Positions 6,736 through 16,064 of a stretch of 64,000 bases of DNA are shown here, one piece after another (within the stretch, counting starts at the first letter, position 1; every line of letters starts with the position of its first letter). The stretch is from the NCBI RefSeq assembly GCF_040801915.1, contig NZ_JBFMIA010000008.1, forward strand, positions 1 to 64,000, read 5' to 3'. The position numbers and the translations under genes are program-made. Source of the DNA: Jeotgalibacillus marinus. GTDB taxonomy: Bacteria; Bacillota; Bacilli; Bacillales; Jeotgalibacillaceae. Under the pieces are notes generated by a model, which saw only the letters and a program-made list of their open reading frames with translations, was not told the DNA's origin and ran no database searches.

Positions 6736-8892
6736 ATGGGAAACGTAGTAATTTTAGCAGAAAAACCTTCACAGGCCAAGGCTTATGCAGATGCTTTTTC
6801 TGTCAAAAAACATCACAAAACACACATTGAACTGAATCGATGCAAGACGTTTCCTACTGGTGCAATCATTACGTGGGGAATTGGACATTTAGTAGAGTTG
6901 AAAGAGCCAAAGGAATACCGGAAAGAATGGTCATCCTGGAATTTGTCGTCTTTACCGATTTTGCCAAAAAGCTATGAGTATAAAGTGTCTTACGGCAAGA
7001 GAGAGCAGTTCAACTTTATTAAACAACTTTTCAATGATTCTACCATTAGAACCATAGTGAACGGATGTGATTCGGACCGCGAAGGATCCAATATTTTTTA
7101 CTCAATTTACTACATGTCTGGAACAAAGAATAAGGAAATAAAACGATTATGGATCAATTCATTAGAGGTTGATGAAATAAGAAAAGGATTTAATAACCTT
7201 CAAGATAACAAAAAGGACTTATTGCTTTATTACGAAGCAAAAACACGACAAATAAGTGACTGGCTTGTTGGGATGAACGGAAGCCGATTATTTACTCTTC
7301 TCTTACAACAAAAGGGGTTTAATGAAAGTCTTTCGATTGGACGAGTACAATCTCCCACGGTGTATCTTATTTACCAACATCAAAAAGAAATAGAACGATT
7401 TGTTACTAAACCTTTCTATGAAATTGAAGGAAGCTTTACTGCTAAGAATGGCACGTATAAAGGAAAGGCAAAAATTAAGAGTGAAAAAATAGAAGAAGTT
7501 CAATCCCTAATGAATCAGCATAATATATTAGAGCAAAATGAAGGCTTCATAAAATCAATTAGGAAAAGAGAAAAGCATGTTAAACCGCCCAAATTGTATG
7601 CACTTTCTACCCTACAGGGTGTTGCAAATAAAAAATGGAAATATAGCCCTGCTAATGTACTAAAGACTGTACAAGGCCTATATGAAAAGAAGTTGGTTAC
7701 TTATCCACGAACCGATACGCAAGTTATTACGACTAATGAATTTGCCTATCTTAGCGAAAATGTGGAACGTTATCAAGATATTGCAGGTGTTTCATTCCCA
7801 ATAAATTCAAAAAGAGCTAATAAGCGATATGTAGATAACTCTAAGGTTCAGGAGCACTATGCAATTATACCAACAAAGACGATTCCGACTGTTAAAAAGA
7901 TACAAGGTTTGTCTAACCAAGAACGAAATTTATATTTTGAAATTTTAAAAACAACTCTAGCTATGTTTCATGCGAATTATATTTACGAGGAAACAAAGGT
8001 CATTACTGATGTAAATAAACTTGATTTTGAATCTACTGGAAAAACAGAAATTAGCAAAGGATGGAAAGAACTATTTTCATACGCACAGAAGGAGACAGTT
8101 AAGAGAAAAAAGGAAGATATTCAAGTTATACCTATTGTTGATGAGAATGAAAAAGTATCAGGATCTATACAAATGACTAAAGGTATGACAAAACCTCCTA
8201 AGCCTTACACTGAGGGTCAATTAATTAACATGATGAAAACATGTGGTAAAGATATAGAGGATGAAGAAGAAATGGAAATCTTAAAAGAAGTTGAAGGTTT
8301 AGGTACTGAAGCAACCCGAAGTGGTATTATTGAAACAATAAAAAGGCATGGCTATATCAATATTAATAAAAATATTGTTAGTGTAACGAAAAAAGGCGAA
8401 ATCCTCTGTCAATCCATACAAGGCAATCTTCTTTCCAGTCCCTCGATGACTGCAAAATGGGAAGCATACTTAAAAAAAATAGGAAATGGAGAAGGAACAT
8501 CTAATCACTTTATTTCTAGCATTGCAAGATTCATAGAAAAAATAATCCAAGATGCTCCACAACAATTGAAATTTAAAGAATTAGAGCAAAGTATAGCAAT
8601 AACACAAAAGAATAATACAATCGCAGCTTGTCCTACTTGTAATAAAGGAAAAATTATTCAAAGAAAGACGTATTATCGTTGTTCAGAACATGGAAACGGC
8701 TGTAAGCAAACATTTCCAGGACAATTATTGGGCAAGAATCTAACAGAAAAAAATATTAAAGATTTATGTACTAAAGGGAAGACTAGTATGATTAAAGGAA
8801 TGAAATCTAAATCAGGAAAACGATTTAATGCTTTTCTGAAATTGGAAGATAAAAAAATCACCTTTGAATTTGCTAATAGTAATAAGAAGTAA
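6736..8892 (+). CDS. topB: DNA topoisomerase III carried by the element
   Basis: An intact 718-residue type IA topoisomerase, full length for TopB. Seen in order: Toprim start VILAEKPSQAKAYADAF; TWGIGHLVEL; acidic motif DSDREG with D112 and D114; RQISDWLVGMNGSRLFTLLL; the strand-cleaving Tyr323 in LVTYPRTDT; TKPPKPYTEGQLINMMK; GLGTEATRSGIIETI; and a C-terminal four-cysteine zinc motif (CPTC ... C ... C). GAGGAGG lies upstream of the ATG. It is clearly diverged from the interrupted host copy yet has the same architecture, so it is not a recent duplicate. As the only complete topB in view, it probably replaces the function lost by insertion. Confidence 0.95.
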   Translation: MGNVVILAEKPSQAKAYADAFSVKKHHKTHIELNRCKTFPTGAIITWGIGHLVELKEPKEYRKEWSSWNLSSLPILPKSYEYKVSYGKREQFNFIKQLFNDSTIRTIVNGCDSDREGSNIFYSIYYMSGTKNKEIKRLWINSLEVDEIRKGFNNLQDNKKDLLLYYEAKTRQISDWLVGMNGSRLFTLLLQQKGFNESLSIGRVQSPTVYLIYQHQKEIERFVTKPFYEIEGSFTAKNGTYKGKAKIKSEKIEEVQSLMNQHNILEQNEGFIKSIRKREKHVKPPKLYALSTLQGVANKKWKYSPANVLKTVQGLYEKKLVTYPRTDTQVITTNEFAYLSENVERYQDIAGVSFPINSKRANKRYVDNSKVQEHYAIIPTKTIPTVKKIQGLSNQERNLYFEILKTTLAMFHANYIYEETKVITDVNKLDFESTGKTEISKGWKELFSYAQKETVKRKKEDIQVIPIVDENEKVSGSIQMTKGMTKPPKPYTEGQLINMMKTCGKDIEDEEEMEILKEVEGLGTEATRSGIIETIKRHGYININKNIVSVTKKGEILCQSIQGNLLSSPSMTAKWEAYLKKIGNGEGTSNHFISSIARFIEKIIQDAPQQLKFKELEQSIAITQKNNTIAACPTCNKGKIIQRKTYYRCSEHGNGCKQTFPGQLLGKNLTEKNIKDLCTKGKTSMIKGMKSKSGKRFNAFLKLEDKKITFEFANSNKK

Positions 8893-8981
8893 TCTGTGTT
8901 AACTATAAGCGTCTTGCTATGAAAAAAATATATTATGGATGACATTGCTACTGTTTATGTGAATGGAGAGTGGGTGCATTA

Positions 8982-10334
8982 ATGAAAAAAATTGTAGAAT
9001 CTAAAAACCCTTCATTAACGACTTATTTAGTGACCTTAAATAGTGAAAATAGTAGGTTAGTTAGCCTGCAAATAATAACAAAAATCCGTAATTCAAATAA
9101 GTATTTGCTGTTAATAAATACTAACGGAGAAACTAACCAAGACGTATTTTATTTTATAAATTACATTTGCCAATATGATACATTTAATTCTAGATTACAA
9201 TCGATTCAAGCACTGAAATTATTGTATTCATTTTCAGAAATAGTAGTTAAGAATATATCACAATTTACTCATAAGGATTTTGCTGATCTTTCCAGATTCA
9301 TTTTAGGACAAAGCGTTAATGGTTCGCAGGAGACATGGAAATTGGAAATAAGTAGGTCAATTAATACACATAATGTTTATATGGCTACAATAAGAAAATA
9401 TTACAGACATTTAGATCTCACAGACAAGAGTATATTTGATTCTACAGTAGTGGGTATTGGTAAGAGTACTATTGGTCTTCTAGGTCACACCAAAAAAAGA
9501 AAAGAAGTTAAGTATAACTCCAGCATTTCCAAAATTGAAAATAAGAAAGTACCAAAGTTCATAACACTTGAAGAATATAAGGGAATAAAACTGAATTTAG
9601 AGTCTGATCCAACTTTATTGAACCTAAGGAATGAAGTAATAATCGATCTTATGTATCTAAAAGGACTTCGTTTAGGTGAGGTTCTTGGTCTAACTTTAGA
9701 AGACATAAAGAAACATGCTGATAATGAAAACGCTGGTGTGATTTTCATTCGGAACAGATTGAGCGATAAAAGCTATCAGTATGCAAAAAACTGTATTCAT
9801 CCACAAAGTAGAAATGACTACGAGACTGCAATTTATAAGGAACGTGGGGTACAACAGATTGTAATACCCGAAGGGCTAAAGAATAAAATTGATAATTACA
9901 TTTTAAAAAGTCGAGATTTATTTTCTGTGTCTGATAGGGTATTAAGCAATATGTTGCAAAAGTCGCAAGCAGATTCTCTCGATTCAGCGGAAAAGAATTA
10001 TTATTTATTTTTAAGCAAAAACGGGTCACCATTAACATCCTCAGGATGGAACTATTGGTTAAGAGGCTTTTTTAATGAATTAAAGATATATACAGATAAA
10101 ACATCTAAAAAAACAAATCTTAGCCATAGATTTAGACATGGTTACGCTATGTACCTTATAAACGAATTAAACTTAACGCTGGAAGAGGTATGTCGCTATA
10201 TGAGGCATAGGTCAATTACTTCAACCTATGTCTATTATAACCCGACTGAAGAAGAAATAATGGATGCCACTCTTATGATGGAAAAACAGATGAATCAAAC
10301 CTTAAAAGGGGCGGGGAACATTGAGGAAAATTGA
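8982..10334 (+). CDS. Tyrosine recombinase 1 (TnpA-like)
   Basis: The product is a 450-residue phage-integrase-family recombinase. The C-terminal catalytic set is visible: Arg230 in GLRLGEVLGL, His382/Arg385 in HRFRH, His409 in MRHRS and Tyr418 or 419 in YVYYN. The N-terminal 170 residues would be the SAM-like core-binding domain. ATG 8982 overlaps the TAA of a 15-codon frame (8935-8982), a possible coupled leader; a GTG at 8970 is a weaker alternative. Its end overlaps the next recombinase by 14 bases, so the three are one operon, as in Tn554 (tnpA, tnpB) and in recombinase-trio (RIT) elements. Confidence 0.88.
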   Translation: MKKIVESKNPSLTTYLVTLNSENSRLVSLQIITKIRNSNKYLLLINTNGETNQDVFYFINYICQYDTFNSRLQSIQALKLLYSFSEIVVKNISQFTHKDFADLSRFILGQSVNGSQETWKLEISRSINTHNVYMATIRKYYRHLDLTDKSIFDSTVVGIGKSTIGLLGHTKKRKEVKYNSSISKIENKKVPKFITLEEYKGIKLNLESDPTLLNLRNEVIIDLMYLKGLRLGEVLGLTLEDIKKHADNENAGVIFIRNRLSDKSYQYAKNCIHPQSRNDYETAIYKERGVQQIVIPEGLKNKIDNYILKSRDLFSVSDRVLSNMLQKSQADSLDSAEKNYYLFLSKNGSPLTSSGWNYWLRGFFNELKIYTDKTSKKTNLSHRFRHGYAMYLINELNLTLEEVCRYMRHRSITSTYVYYNPTEEEIMDATLMMEKQMNQTLKGAGNIEEN

Positions 10335-12702
10335 TGTTTTTTTTGATGAAATTCAAGTTCTAATAAAACAAACAAAGTGTGAGATTCTTCGGGAAGAACT
10401 TGCCTTATTTTTTCAAAAGCATAAACATGGTTTTTCTAGGGATATAGGTGGAAGTCATATAGCATTTTACTTTTTAACTATTAATTTAAAGAATGTCAGC
10501 ATTCAAGAAATTAATTGGGAAACCTGTGTTAAATTACATAATTTAGTAATGTATGAAGAATTAATAAAAAACAAAAGCGTACTTCCAAGTTCGTTGAAAA
10601 GAGTAATAACACAGTTTCACAAGGTTTACAAAGCAAAAGGGTTGTCAAATGGATTATTTTCATATCAAGTGTTTTTAAACGATTTTTATCGAGAACTTTA
10701 CAAGCATTTAAAGCATAAGTCTAGGAATATACAAAATATTGAACTTTATGAAATGAACCTAGTGTCCCATTATTATCAACAAGTTAAAGAAAGGTTTATT
10801 GATTATAAAGATGAAGATCTCTTTTCGGCATTAATAAATTATCCGTTGGATTGTGATTATACAAAGTTAATTACAATAACTGTTAAAAAGGGAAGTAGAA
10901 ATTATTGGTTAAACACTAATTCTGCATTTATAAGAACATGGGTTGAAAATTACCTTTTTAATTATGCGATAAAATACCTCGATCCAGTATTGTTTAGGTT
11001 AGTAGGATATTTCTTTACAGATAGCGTGAACAAATACATATGTCAGGTAAATAGTTCTCGAACAGTTGATAATGCCTTTTTAATTCATCAGATTGAGTAT
11101 TTCAAAAAAATACCAGGAGAAATAATTCAAAGAATTAGTCCAAATAAACCAAATGCGTTATTTAATCAACTGGTAATTTTGTATAGGTCGTTATTGGACA
11201 CTATAAATATTGAACAAGAGGAAATTGGCTTATCAAGAGAATATATAAGTTTGTTAAAGTATGAGGAAGCCACCACTGCCATCAAAGGAGATTACAGGCC
11301 AATTTATTTTAACCCATATGAATCAGTACCAAAGTTTAAAAAAATTGTCTTTTTAGCCAATGAGTACACTAGAAACGGCGCAAATTCACGGAATTTCGAT
11401 CTTACTTTTTTAGACCTAAGCAATTTTCCAGAGCAGATTAGAAATGATATTCTTGAATTTATTTGGTATGGAGCAGGCACGTTTTATCAAAAGAAAAAGC
11501 AAAATTATATAATTAAAGATTTTTATAACTATATAGAGAAAAATTATGGTAAGGCTGGACAGAGATTTGAAGTAAAGAACGGAATAAATCATAAGACTCT
11601 TTTTAAATATCGTCAAAAATTGGAGTTCAAATACACCAATACAGCGACTTTGAAAGGCGCATTAAAAACTATTAGAAGCATCCTGAAATATCATGGGGGC
11701 AAATATGGTGTTTCCAGCAGCATGCTAAAAGTGTTGAACTTAAATAAACTAGAGAAAATAAATGGTGGAACCCCAATTACAGATAATGATTTAAAAGTGA
11801 TATACAATGAATTTAAAAAGGGAAGTGACAAAAACAAACTTAGCCTATTAGTTTTCGAAATATTTATTCTTACTAATTTGAGGATCGGTGAGATACTTAA
11901 TTTAGAAAGAAATTGTATAGAATATAAAGATCCTGCGGGTAAGGCTAATATCAGATATTTATCTAAAACCAGTAATCGTGAATATATAAATCAATTAGTA
12001 TCTGAAAAAGTCACTTACTTATTAGAGGAGGCAATCCGGCATACAGATTTAACTGCAACCTGTAATTCTAGTCTATCAAAATATATATTTATAGAACCAA
12101 CGCAGAGAAAAATAAACCACAAATTAAAAATTGTAAACTTTGCATATGTTTTCAAAAATGTTTTAGCAAAAATAGAGGATAAACTAGAAAATAAACGTTA
12201 CACTGCGAACAATTTAAGGCATACTTACATTAACAATGTATATGAGCAAGGAACGAAGCTAGATTATTCGTTACCAAAACTAGCAGCAATAACGAATAAT
12301 GGATATAAAACAGCAAAAATGTATTATAGGAAATATAACGAGATCGAGTTGTATGTAGAAGCCTTATCGGGTGTGACACTTACCAACGTTGATATAAATG
12401 GTGAGATTAGGAATGAAAGCAAAACCGAATCCAAAAATAATGTGAAAAATAATCTGGGGCAATGCAAAGAAAGTTCATGTGTATTCGAAGCAATGGAATG
12501 CTTGATATGTCCGCATTTCGTGACATTTACAAATCGGATACCAAAATTTGAAAGCAAGATCAAGGAACTGAATAATACAATTAAAAGTACCTCTAATCCA
12601 TTAATCATTGATGAAGCTGTTTCCCAAAAAAAGCTGCTATCGCAATACTTGAAGAAAATGATAGCCCTTGAGGAGAATAAAAATGGAGCAAGTAAAATTT
12701 GA
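10321..12702 (+). CDS. Tyrosine recombinase 2 (TnpB-like, large)
   Basis: The product has 793 residues and begins at TTG 10321 inside the previous gene; the GGGG-rich end of that gene supplies a weak ribosome site. A long N-terminal extension of about 500 residues precedes a tyrosine-recombinase core: Arg521 in LRIGEIL, Arg633-His634 in NNLRHTY and Tyr668/669 in MYYRKY. A C-terminal cysteine cluster (CKESSC, then CLICPHF) could bind zinc. Tn554 TnpB is likewise a long tyrosine recombinase with a C-terminal extension. It acts on the element ends with its two partners; the division of labour cannot be told from sequence. Confidence 0.82.
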   Translation: MRKIDVFFDEIQVLIKQTKCEILREELALFFQKHKHGFSRDIGGSHIAFYFLTINLKNVSIQEINWETCVKLHNLVMYEELIKNKSVLPSSLKRVITQFHKVYKAKGLSNGLFSYQVFLNDFYRELYKHLKHKSRNIQNIELYEMNLVSHYYQQVKERFIDYKDEDLFSALINYPLDCDYTKLITITVKKGSRNYWLNTNSAFIRTWVENYLFNYAIKYLDPVLFRLVGYFFTDSVNKYICQVNSSRTVDNAFLIHQIEYFKKIPGEIIQRISPNKPNALFNQLVILYRSLLDTINIEQEEIGLSREYISLLKYEEATTAIKGDYRPIYFNPYESVPKFKKIVFLANEYTRNGANSRNFDLTFLDLSNFPEQIRNDILEFIWYGAGTFYQKKKQNYIIKDFYNYIEKNYGKAGQRFEVKNGINHKTLFKYRQKLEFKYTNTATLKGALKTIRSILKYHGGKYGVSSSMLKVLNLNKLEKINGGTPITDNDLKVIYNEFKKGSDKNKLSLLVFEIFILTNLRIGEILNLERNCIEYKDPAGKANIRYLSKTSNREYINQLVSEKVTYLLEEAIRHTDLTATCNSSLSKYIFIEPTQRKINHKLKIVNFAYVFKNVLAKIEDKLENKRYTANNLRHTYINNVYEQGTKLDYSLPKLAAITNNGYKTAKMYYRKYNEIELYVEALSGVTLTNVDINGEIRNESKTESKNNVKNNLGQCKESSCVFEAMECLICPHFVTFTNRIPKFESKIKELNNTIKSTSNPLIIDEAVSQKKLLSQYLKKMIALEENKNGASKI

Positions 12703-14734
12703 TAATAGCTATAGTGAAGATGAGGGCTTTTTTGATTTTTTTCTGAACGAAGAAATTCAAGAAATGCAGGTTTCAAAATTCAATATGTTTAAGGATCAAA
12801 CTTGGGATTTTAGTTATTTAGACTATGAAGAAAGGGCCTCAAAAAATAGTCTGATAAAATTTCAAGGAATTCCAAAGGAATTCATCTTTTATATTAAAAC
12901 GCACGCATTAAAACAAATCAAAATAGACGGAAAAGCATTTAGTACTATTAACAAAAATATTGATATACTAAAAACTATAAGTAAGGAATTCATTAATCGA
13001 GGGCTTGATAGTATATTTAAAGTTTCTATATATAAAATCGAAAAATATCTCAACGATAAGGAAAAGAAATGCTCATTTCTATATCTTGAAAGGTTGACCA
13101 ATACTCTGAAATTATTTATACATCACGTTGGGGAAATTGAAGATATCGATTTTGATAAAATGGCTGACTTTTTAAATAAAAGACAATTAAAATACTCCAA
13201 ACATGGAAGTAAAACTGCTGTCAATGATTACATTCCTGATGCGTTTTGTAATCAATTGGTATCTTGTGCAATAAAGGATTCTGAAAACACTGATTTAGAC
13301 CTAGACGAAAGAATTGTAGCATGTTTAATTATCATATTGGCTGAAACAGGTATGCGAGCAGAGGAAATAAGTCAATTAAAAACAAACCAACTTAGTACTT
13401 ATAAAATTAATAATGAGAAACAAGTATATTATTTGCATTTTAAAACCTTTAAAACTATAAGGGGGAATGGTTCCGAGTTAACATGTTGTTACATGACACC
13501 AATTGCAGCTAAGTCCTATAAATTGGCAGAGATCCTTGTTGAACAAGCTATTAATGGTTTGAGTAAATTTGTGTTAATGAAAAGAATCTATGAACTAATA
13601 ACTAATCAACCAAATTCAAAGATAAGGCATATGGGTTTTTCGCATAGGGCTATCATTAATCAACTAACGGATGAACAGTTCAACGTCTATAAGAATAAGT
13701 TAAGGGAATATCTTTTTATAAATAGCAAGACAGGTAAAAGAAGGGTGGGTACTGCACCACTAACAGAAAACTACCAAAAATTCATAATCCGAAATTACCC
13801 CCAGTTGAGTAGTGTTTATTTAAATAGCGATGAAAGTAAAGGTCTAAATTATCTGCAAATTACAAGTAAGGCTAAGTACGAAAAAATGTATAACGTTGAG
13901 TATAGAAATGCATATACCTTTGAAGAAACCAGGAAAATCAAGTATCCATACGTTAACTTTCATCGATTTAGAACAACAGTATGCACGAAGTTATTTATGC
14001 AAAAAGTTCATATCGATTTCAAAATAAAACATATGAATCATATTTCTGATGATATGACAAACTATTATAATAAAAGCTTTCAATTAGAGAATAAGCTCGA
14101 GAAAAGTATTGAACATATTAAAGGATTAATTGATGAGCAAGGATTGCTAATTACGGATAAAAATGAAGTCTCCCAGGCATATATAAAAAATGAATTAGAT
14201 CTAAAATCATCTGTAAAAAAGATTGAAAAGATCAACGATTTTTTGATAAAGAATAATTTAAATATCAAGAAGGATGTAAAAGAGGTCCTAAATATCCTGG
14301 AGAAAACAAACTCTTCAGGGATAGAAAATGAATTTGGTATGTGTTTAAGAAGTATAATTCATAGTGTGTGTGAACGGAGGAAGTATTTTCATACCTTCGA
14401 TGATAACTATAACTTGGAAATTAACTTGGATTCTTATAAATTCCTTAATTTTGAGTACGAAAGATTTAAACAAAAATTAGAGGTAGTGCATTATAACAGG
14501 CGGCTTGCTGAAGAACAACCTGAGTATTCTGTTGAACTTGATAGGGAAATAAAAGCATTGAATAAATTTACAAATGATGTATTAATAAGGCAGTTGGAGT
14601 CATTAAATAATGATGTAGATATAAAAGGTGAAAATGTGATAATTGAAGAATACTCTAATTTAAAAGAGATAGTAATTAACAGAAGAGAGATACTAACAGA
14701 GGTGATAACGTGGAAAAAGTCATTAAGAGAATAA
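12683..14734 (+). CDS. Tyrosine recombinase 3
   Basis: The product has 683 residues from ATG 12683, with GAGGAG at 12671-12676; a TTG at 12668 is in frame but sits on that site. Catalytic residues: Arg225 in TGMRAEEISQL, His427/Arg430 in HRFR, His450/His453 in HMNH and Tyr461/462 in NYYNK. After the core come about 220 residues of charged, coiled-coil-like sequence with no recognisable fold. It overlaps recombinase 2 by 20 bases. A third catalytically complete recombinase distinguishes this module from classical Tn554, where the third gene (tnpC) is small and not a recombinase, and recalls RIT elements. Confidence 0.82.
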   Translation: MEQVKFDNSYSEDEGFFDFFLNEEIQEMQVSKFNMFKDQTWDFSYLDYEERASKNSLIKFQGIPKEFIFYIKTHALKQIKIDGKAFSTINKNIDILKTISKEFINRGLDSIFKVSIYKIEKYLNDKEKKCSFLYLERLTNTLKLFIHHVGEIEDIDFDKMADFLNKRQLKYSKHGSKTAVNDYIPDAFCNQLVSCAIKDSENTDLDLDERIVACLIIILAETGMRAEEISQLKTNQLSTYKINNEKQVYYLHFKTFKTIRGNGSELTCCYMTPIAAKSYKLAEILVEQAINGLSKFVLMKRIYELITNQPNSKIRHMGFSHRAIINQLTDEQFNVYKNKLREYLFINSKTGKRRVGTAPLTENYQKFIIRNYPQLSSVYLNSDESKGLNYLQITSKAKYEKMYNVEYRNAYTFEETRKIKYPYVNFHRFRTTVCTKLFMQKVHIDFKIKHMNHISDDMTNYYNKSFQLENKLEKSIEHIKGLIDEQGLLITDKNEVSQAYIKNELDLKSSVKKIEKINDFLIKNNLNIKKDVKEVLNILEKTNSSGIENEFGMCLRSIIHSVCERRKYFHTFDDNYNLEINLDSYKFLNFEYERFKQKLEVVHYNRRLAEEQPEYSVELDREIKALNKFTNDVLIRQLESLNNDVDIKGENVIIEEYSNLKEIVINRREILTEVITWKKSLRE

Positions 14735-15180
14735 ATGACATATTGGTTCAGAATGAATTGCCATCAACTAGTGAAATTCCGGAAAAAACACTGCAAAGAT
14801 TAATAAATTTCGAAGAATTTTCTTATAACGTTGAAAAGTTAAATGCAGATAGTATAGAGAGAATCAAAAAAAGAAAAATGACAAAAGTTTCAATATCCAA
14901 TGCTCCCGAGTTGAATATTTCCAGGAAAACACTTTACAACGATAAAATTCTGCTGAAGTATGTTGAAGCAAAAATTGAGAAACAAGATGATCATTTCAAT
15001 GAATTGAAGATTAAAAAGTTAAAAGATCAATATCATGAACTTAAATTACAATATGATAAAATAACTGACCACTTATTAGATAACAGCATACTTCAGGCAG
15101 AAATCTTGCAGTACAAAGAAAGAATAGACGAATTAATTCTGGATAAAAACAGACTACATATGATATTGCAAAAGCAATGA
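14710..15180 (+). CDS. TnpC-like small accessory protein
   Basis: The product has 156 residues from GTG 14710, overlapping recombinase 3 by 25 bases. A helix-turn-helix-like segment (ISRKTLYNDKILLKYVE) is followed by a heptad-rich coiled coil to the C-terminus. This layout, a small DNA-binding head plus coiled coil after the recombinases, matches TnpC of Tn554 and DUF6262-type proteins found beside recombinase operons. TnpC of Tn554 influences transposition frequency and orientation; an accessory role here is inferred from position. Confidence 0.65.
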   Translation: MEKVIKRINDILVQNELPSTSEIPEKTLQRLINFEEFSYNVEKLNADSIERIKKRKMTKVSISNAPELNISRKTLYNDKILLKYVEAKIEKQDDHFNELKIKKLKDQYHELKLQYDKITDHLLDNSILQAEILQYKERIDELILDKNRLHMILQKQ

Positions 15181-15198
15181 CAATCAAGGTCGATAACT

Positions 15199-15732
15199 TT
15201 ACAAATCAATATTTACCAAACTATGAAAAGTTTGCTCGAAATCCTTCTTATGAACATTGTCTGGATACAATGTAAAGAGGACTTGTAATGCGCCTGTCAA
15301 TTTATAAGCGTGGAGCAACTTCTCTTGTTCTTTAGATACCTTTAAATCTTGCATAGTAATTAAAAGATTCTTTAATGCGATTAAAATTTCATCTTCCTGT
15401 AATTTTGAAATGTTTTTCCCTAGCTTTGTTAGCTTTTGGTAATCAGAGATTCGGGATTTAGGAATAAGTTTTAAATTGCTATCAAGAATCTTTTTTAAAT
15501 AATGATAAAAATATTGATGTTTCTCTTGTTTCTTAACACCTGTAATTACATACGAACAAAATTCAGCATCATCAAACTCATAAAGAGAATCGTATTCTAT
15601 GTAAGTTTCTTCTATTTCGTTTAATAGTAATTTATTAAGATAAAGATGGATATGAGAATTTCTTATGAAATAGTCTTTTAATATATTTGGAATTTCAGCC
15701 TCTTCAAGCTGATTTTTCACTTCTTTATCCAT
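15199..15732 (-). CDS. Hypothetical 177-residue protein
   Basis: It is convergent with the recombinase operon (18 bases between stops) and divergent from the Xre regulator. AGGAGG lies seven bases before ATG 15732. The protein is helical, charged and without signal peptide, membrane segment, cysteine motif or known signature. It shares a 69-base intergenic region holding repeated TTATAGTC boxes with the Xre gene, so it may be co-regulated. It could be an accessory or immunity-type component of the neighbouring system, but nothing in the sequence proves it. Confidence 0.7.
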   Translation of the reverse strand: MDKEVKNQLEEAEIPNILKDYFIRNSHIHLYLNKLLLNEIEETYIEYDSLYEFDDAEFCSYVITGVKKQEKHQYFYHYLKKILDSNLKLIPKSRISDYQKLTKLGKNISKLQEDEILIALKNLLITMQDLKVSKEQEKLLHAYKLTGALQVLFTLYPDNVHKKDFEQTFHSLVNIDL

Positions 15733-15756
15733 GATGAGTCCTCCTGTAGATGCTAC

Positions 15757-15779
15757 TTATAGTCTGTCGATTTATAGTC
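15757..15779. promoter_or_regulatory. Paired TTATAGTC boxes, candidate operator
   Basis: TTATAGTC occurs at 15757-15764 and again at 15772-15779, 15 bases apart. They lie just upstream of a TATTAT -10-like hexamer (15784-15789) that is only 12 bases from ATG 15802. The arrangement resembles operators of controller proteins that repress or activate their own operon. The Xre gene has no ribosome binding site, which fits a leaderless or nearly leaderless transcript. Confidence 0.4.
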
Positions 15780-15801
15780 ATCATATTATCAGAATTATGG
15801 T

Positions 15802-16044
15802 ATGAAGACTAATAAAAAGCAAAAACAAATCTTAATGACAATCGGGCATAATATTAGGCATTACAGAGTTAAAAAGGGGTGGTCCCAGGAGGAACTAGCA
15901 TTTGAATGTGAATTGCATAGAACGTATATAGGCGCGATAGAGAGAGGGGAGAGAAATATTACAGTGCTGAATTTAATTAAGATCAAGGACAAATTGGAGG
16001 TTAGTTTAGGAGAGCTTTATCCAGAGAGCTTTAATAGATTCTAA
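15802..16044 (+). CDS. Xre-family helix-turn-helix regulator (controller-like)
   Basis: The product is 80 residues and almost entirely one HTH_3/Cro-C1 domain: IGHNIRHYRVKKGWSQEELAFECELHRTYIGAIERGERNI, with the recognition helix around HRTYIGAIE. Size and the RGERN wording are typical of restriction-modification controller (C) proteins. It precedes the SIR2 gene by 20 bases, so it is probably the first gene of the defence operon and sets its expression level. No Shine-Dalgarno sequence precedes the ATG. Confidence 0.85.
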   Translation: MKTNKKQKQILMTIGHNIRHYRVKKGWSQEELAFECELHRTYIGAIERGERNITVLNLIKIKDKLEVSLGELYPESFNRF

Positions 16045-16064
16045 CAATTTGCGAGGGGGATATT

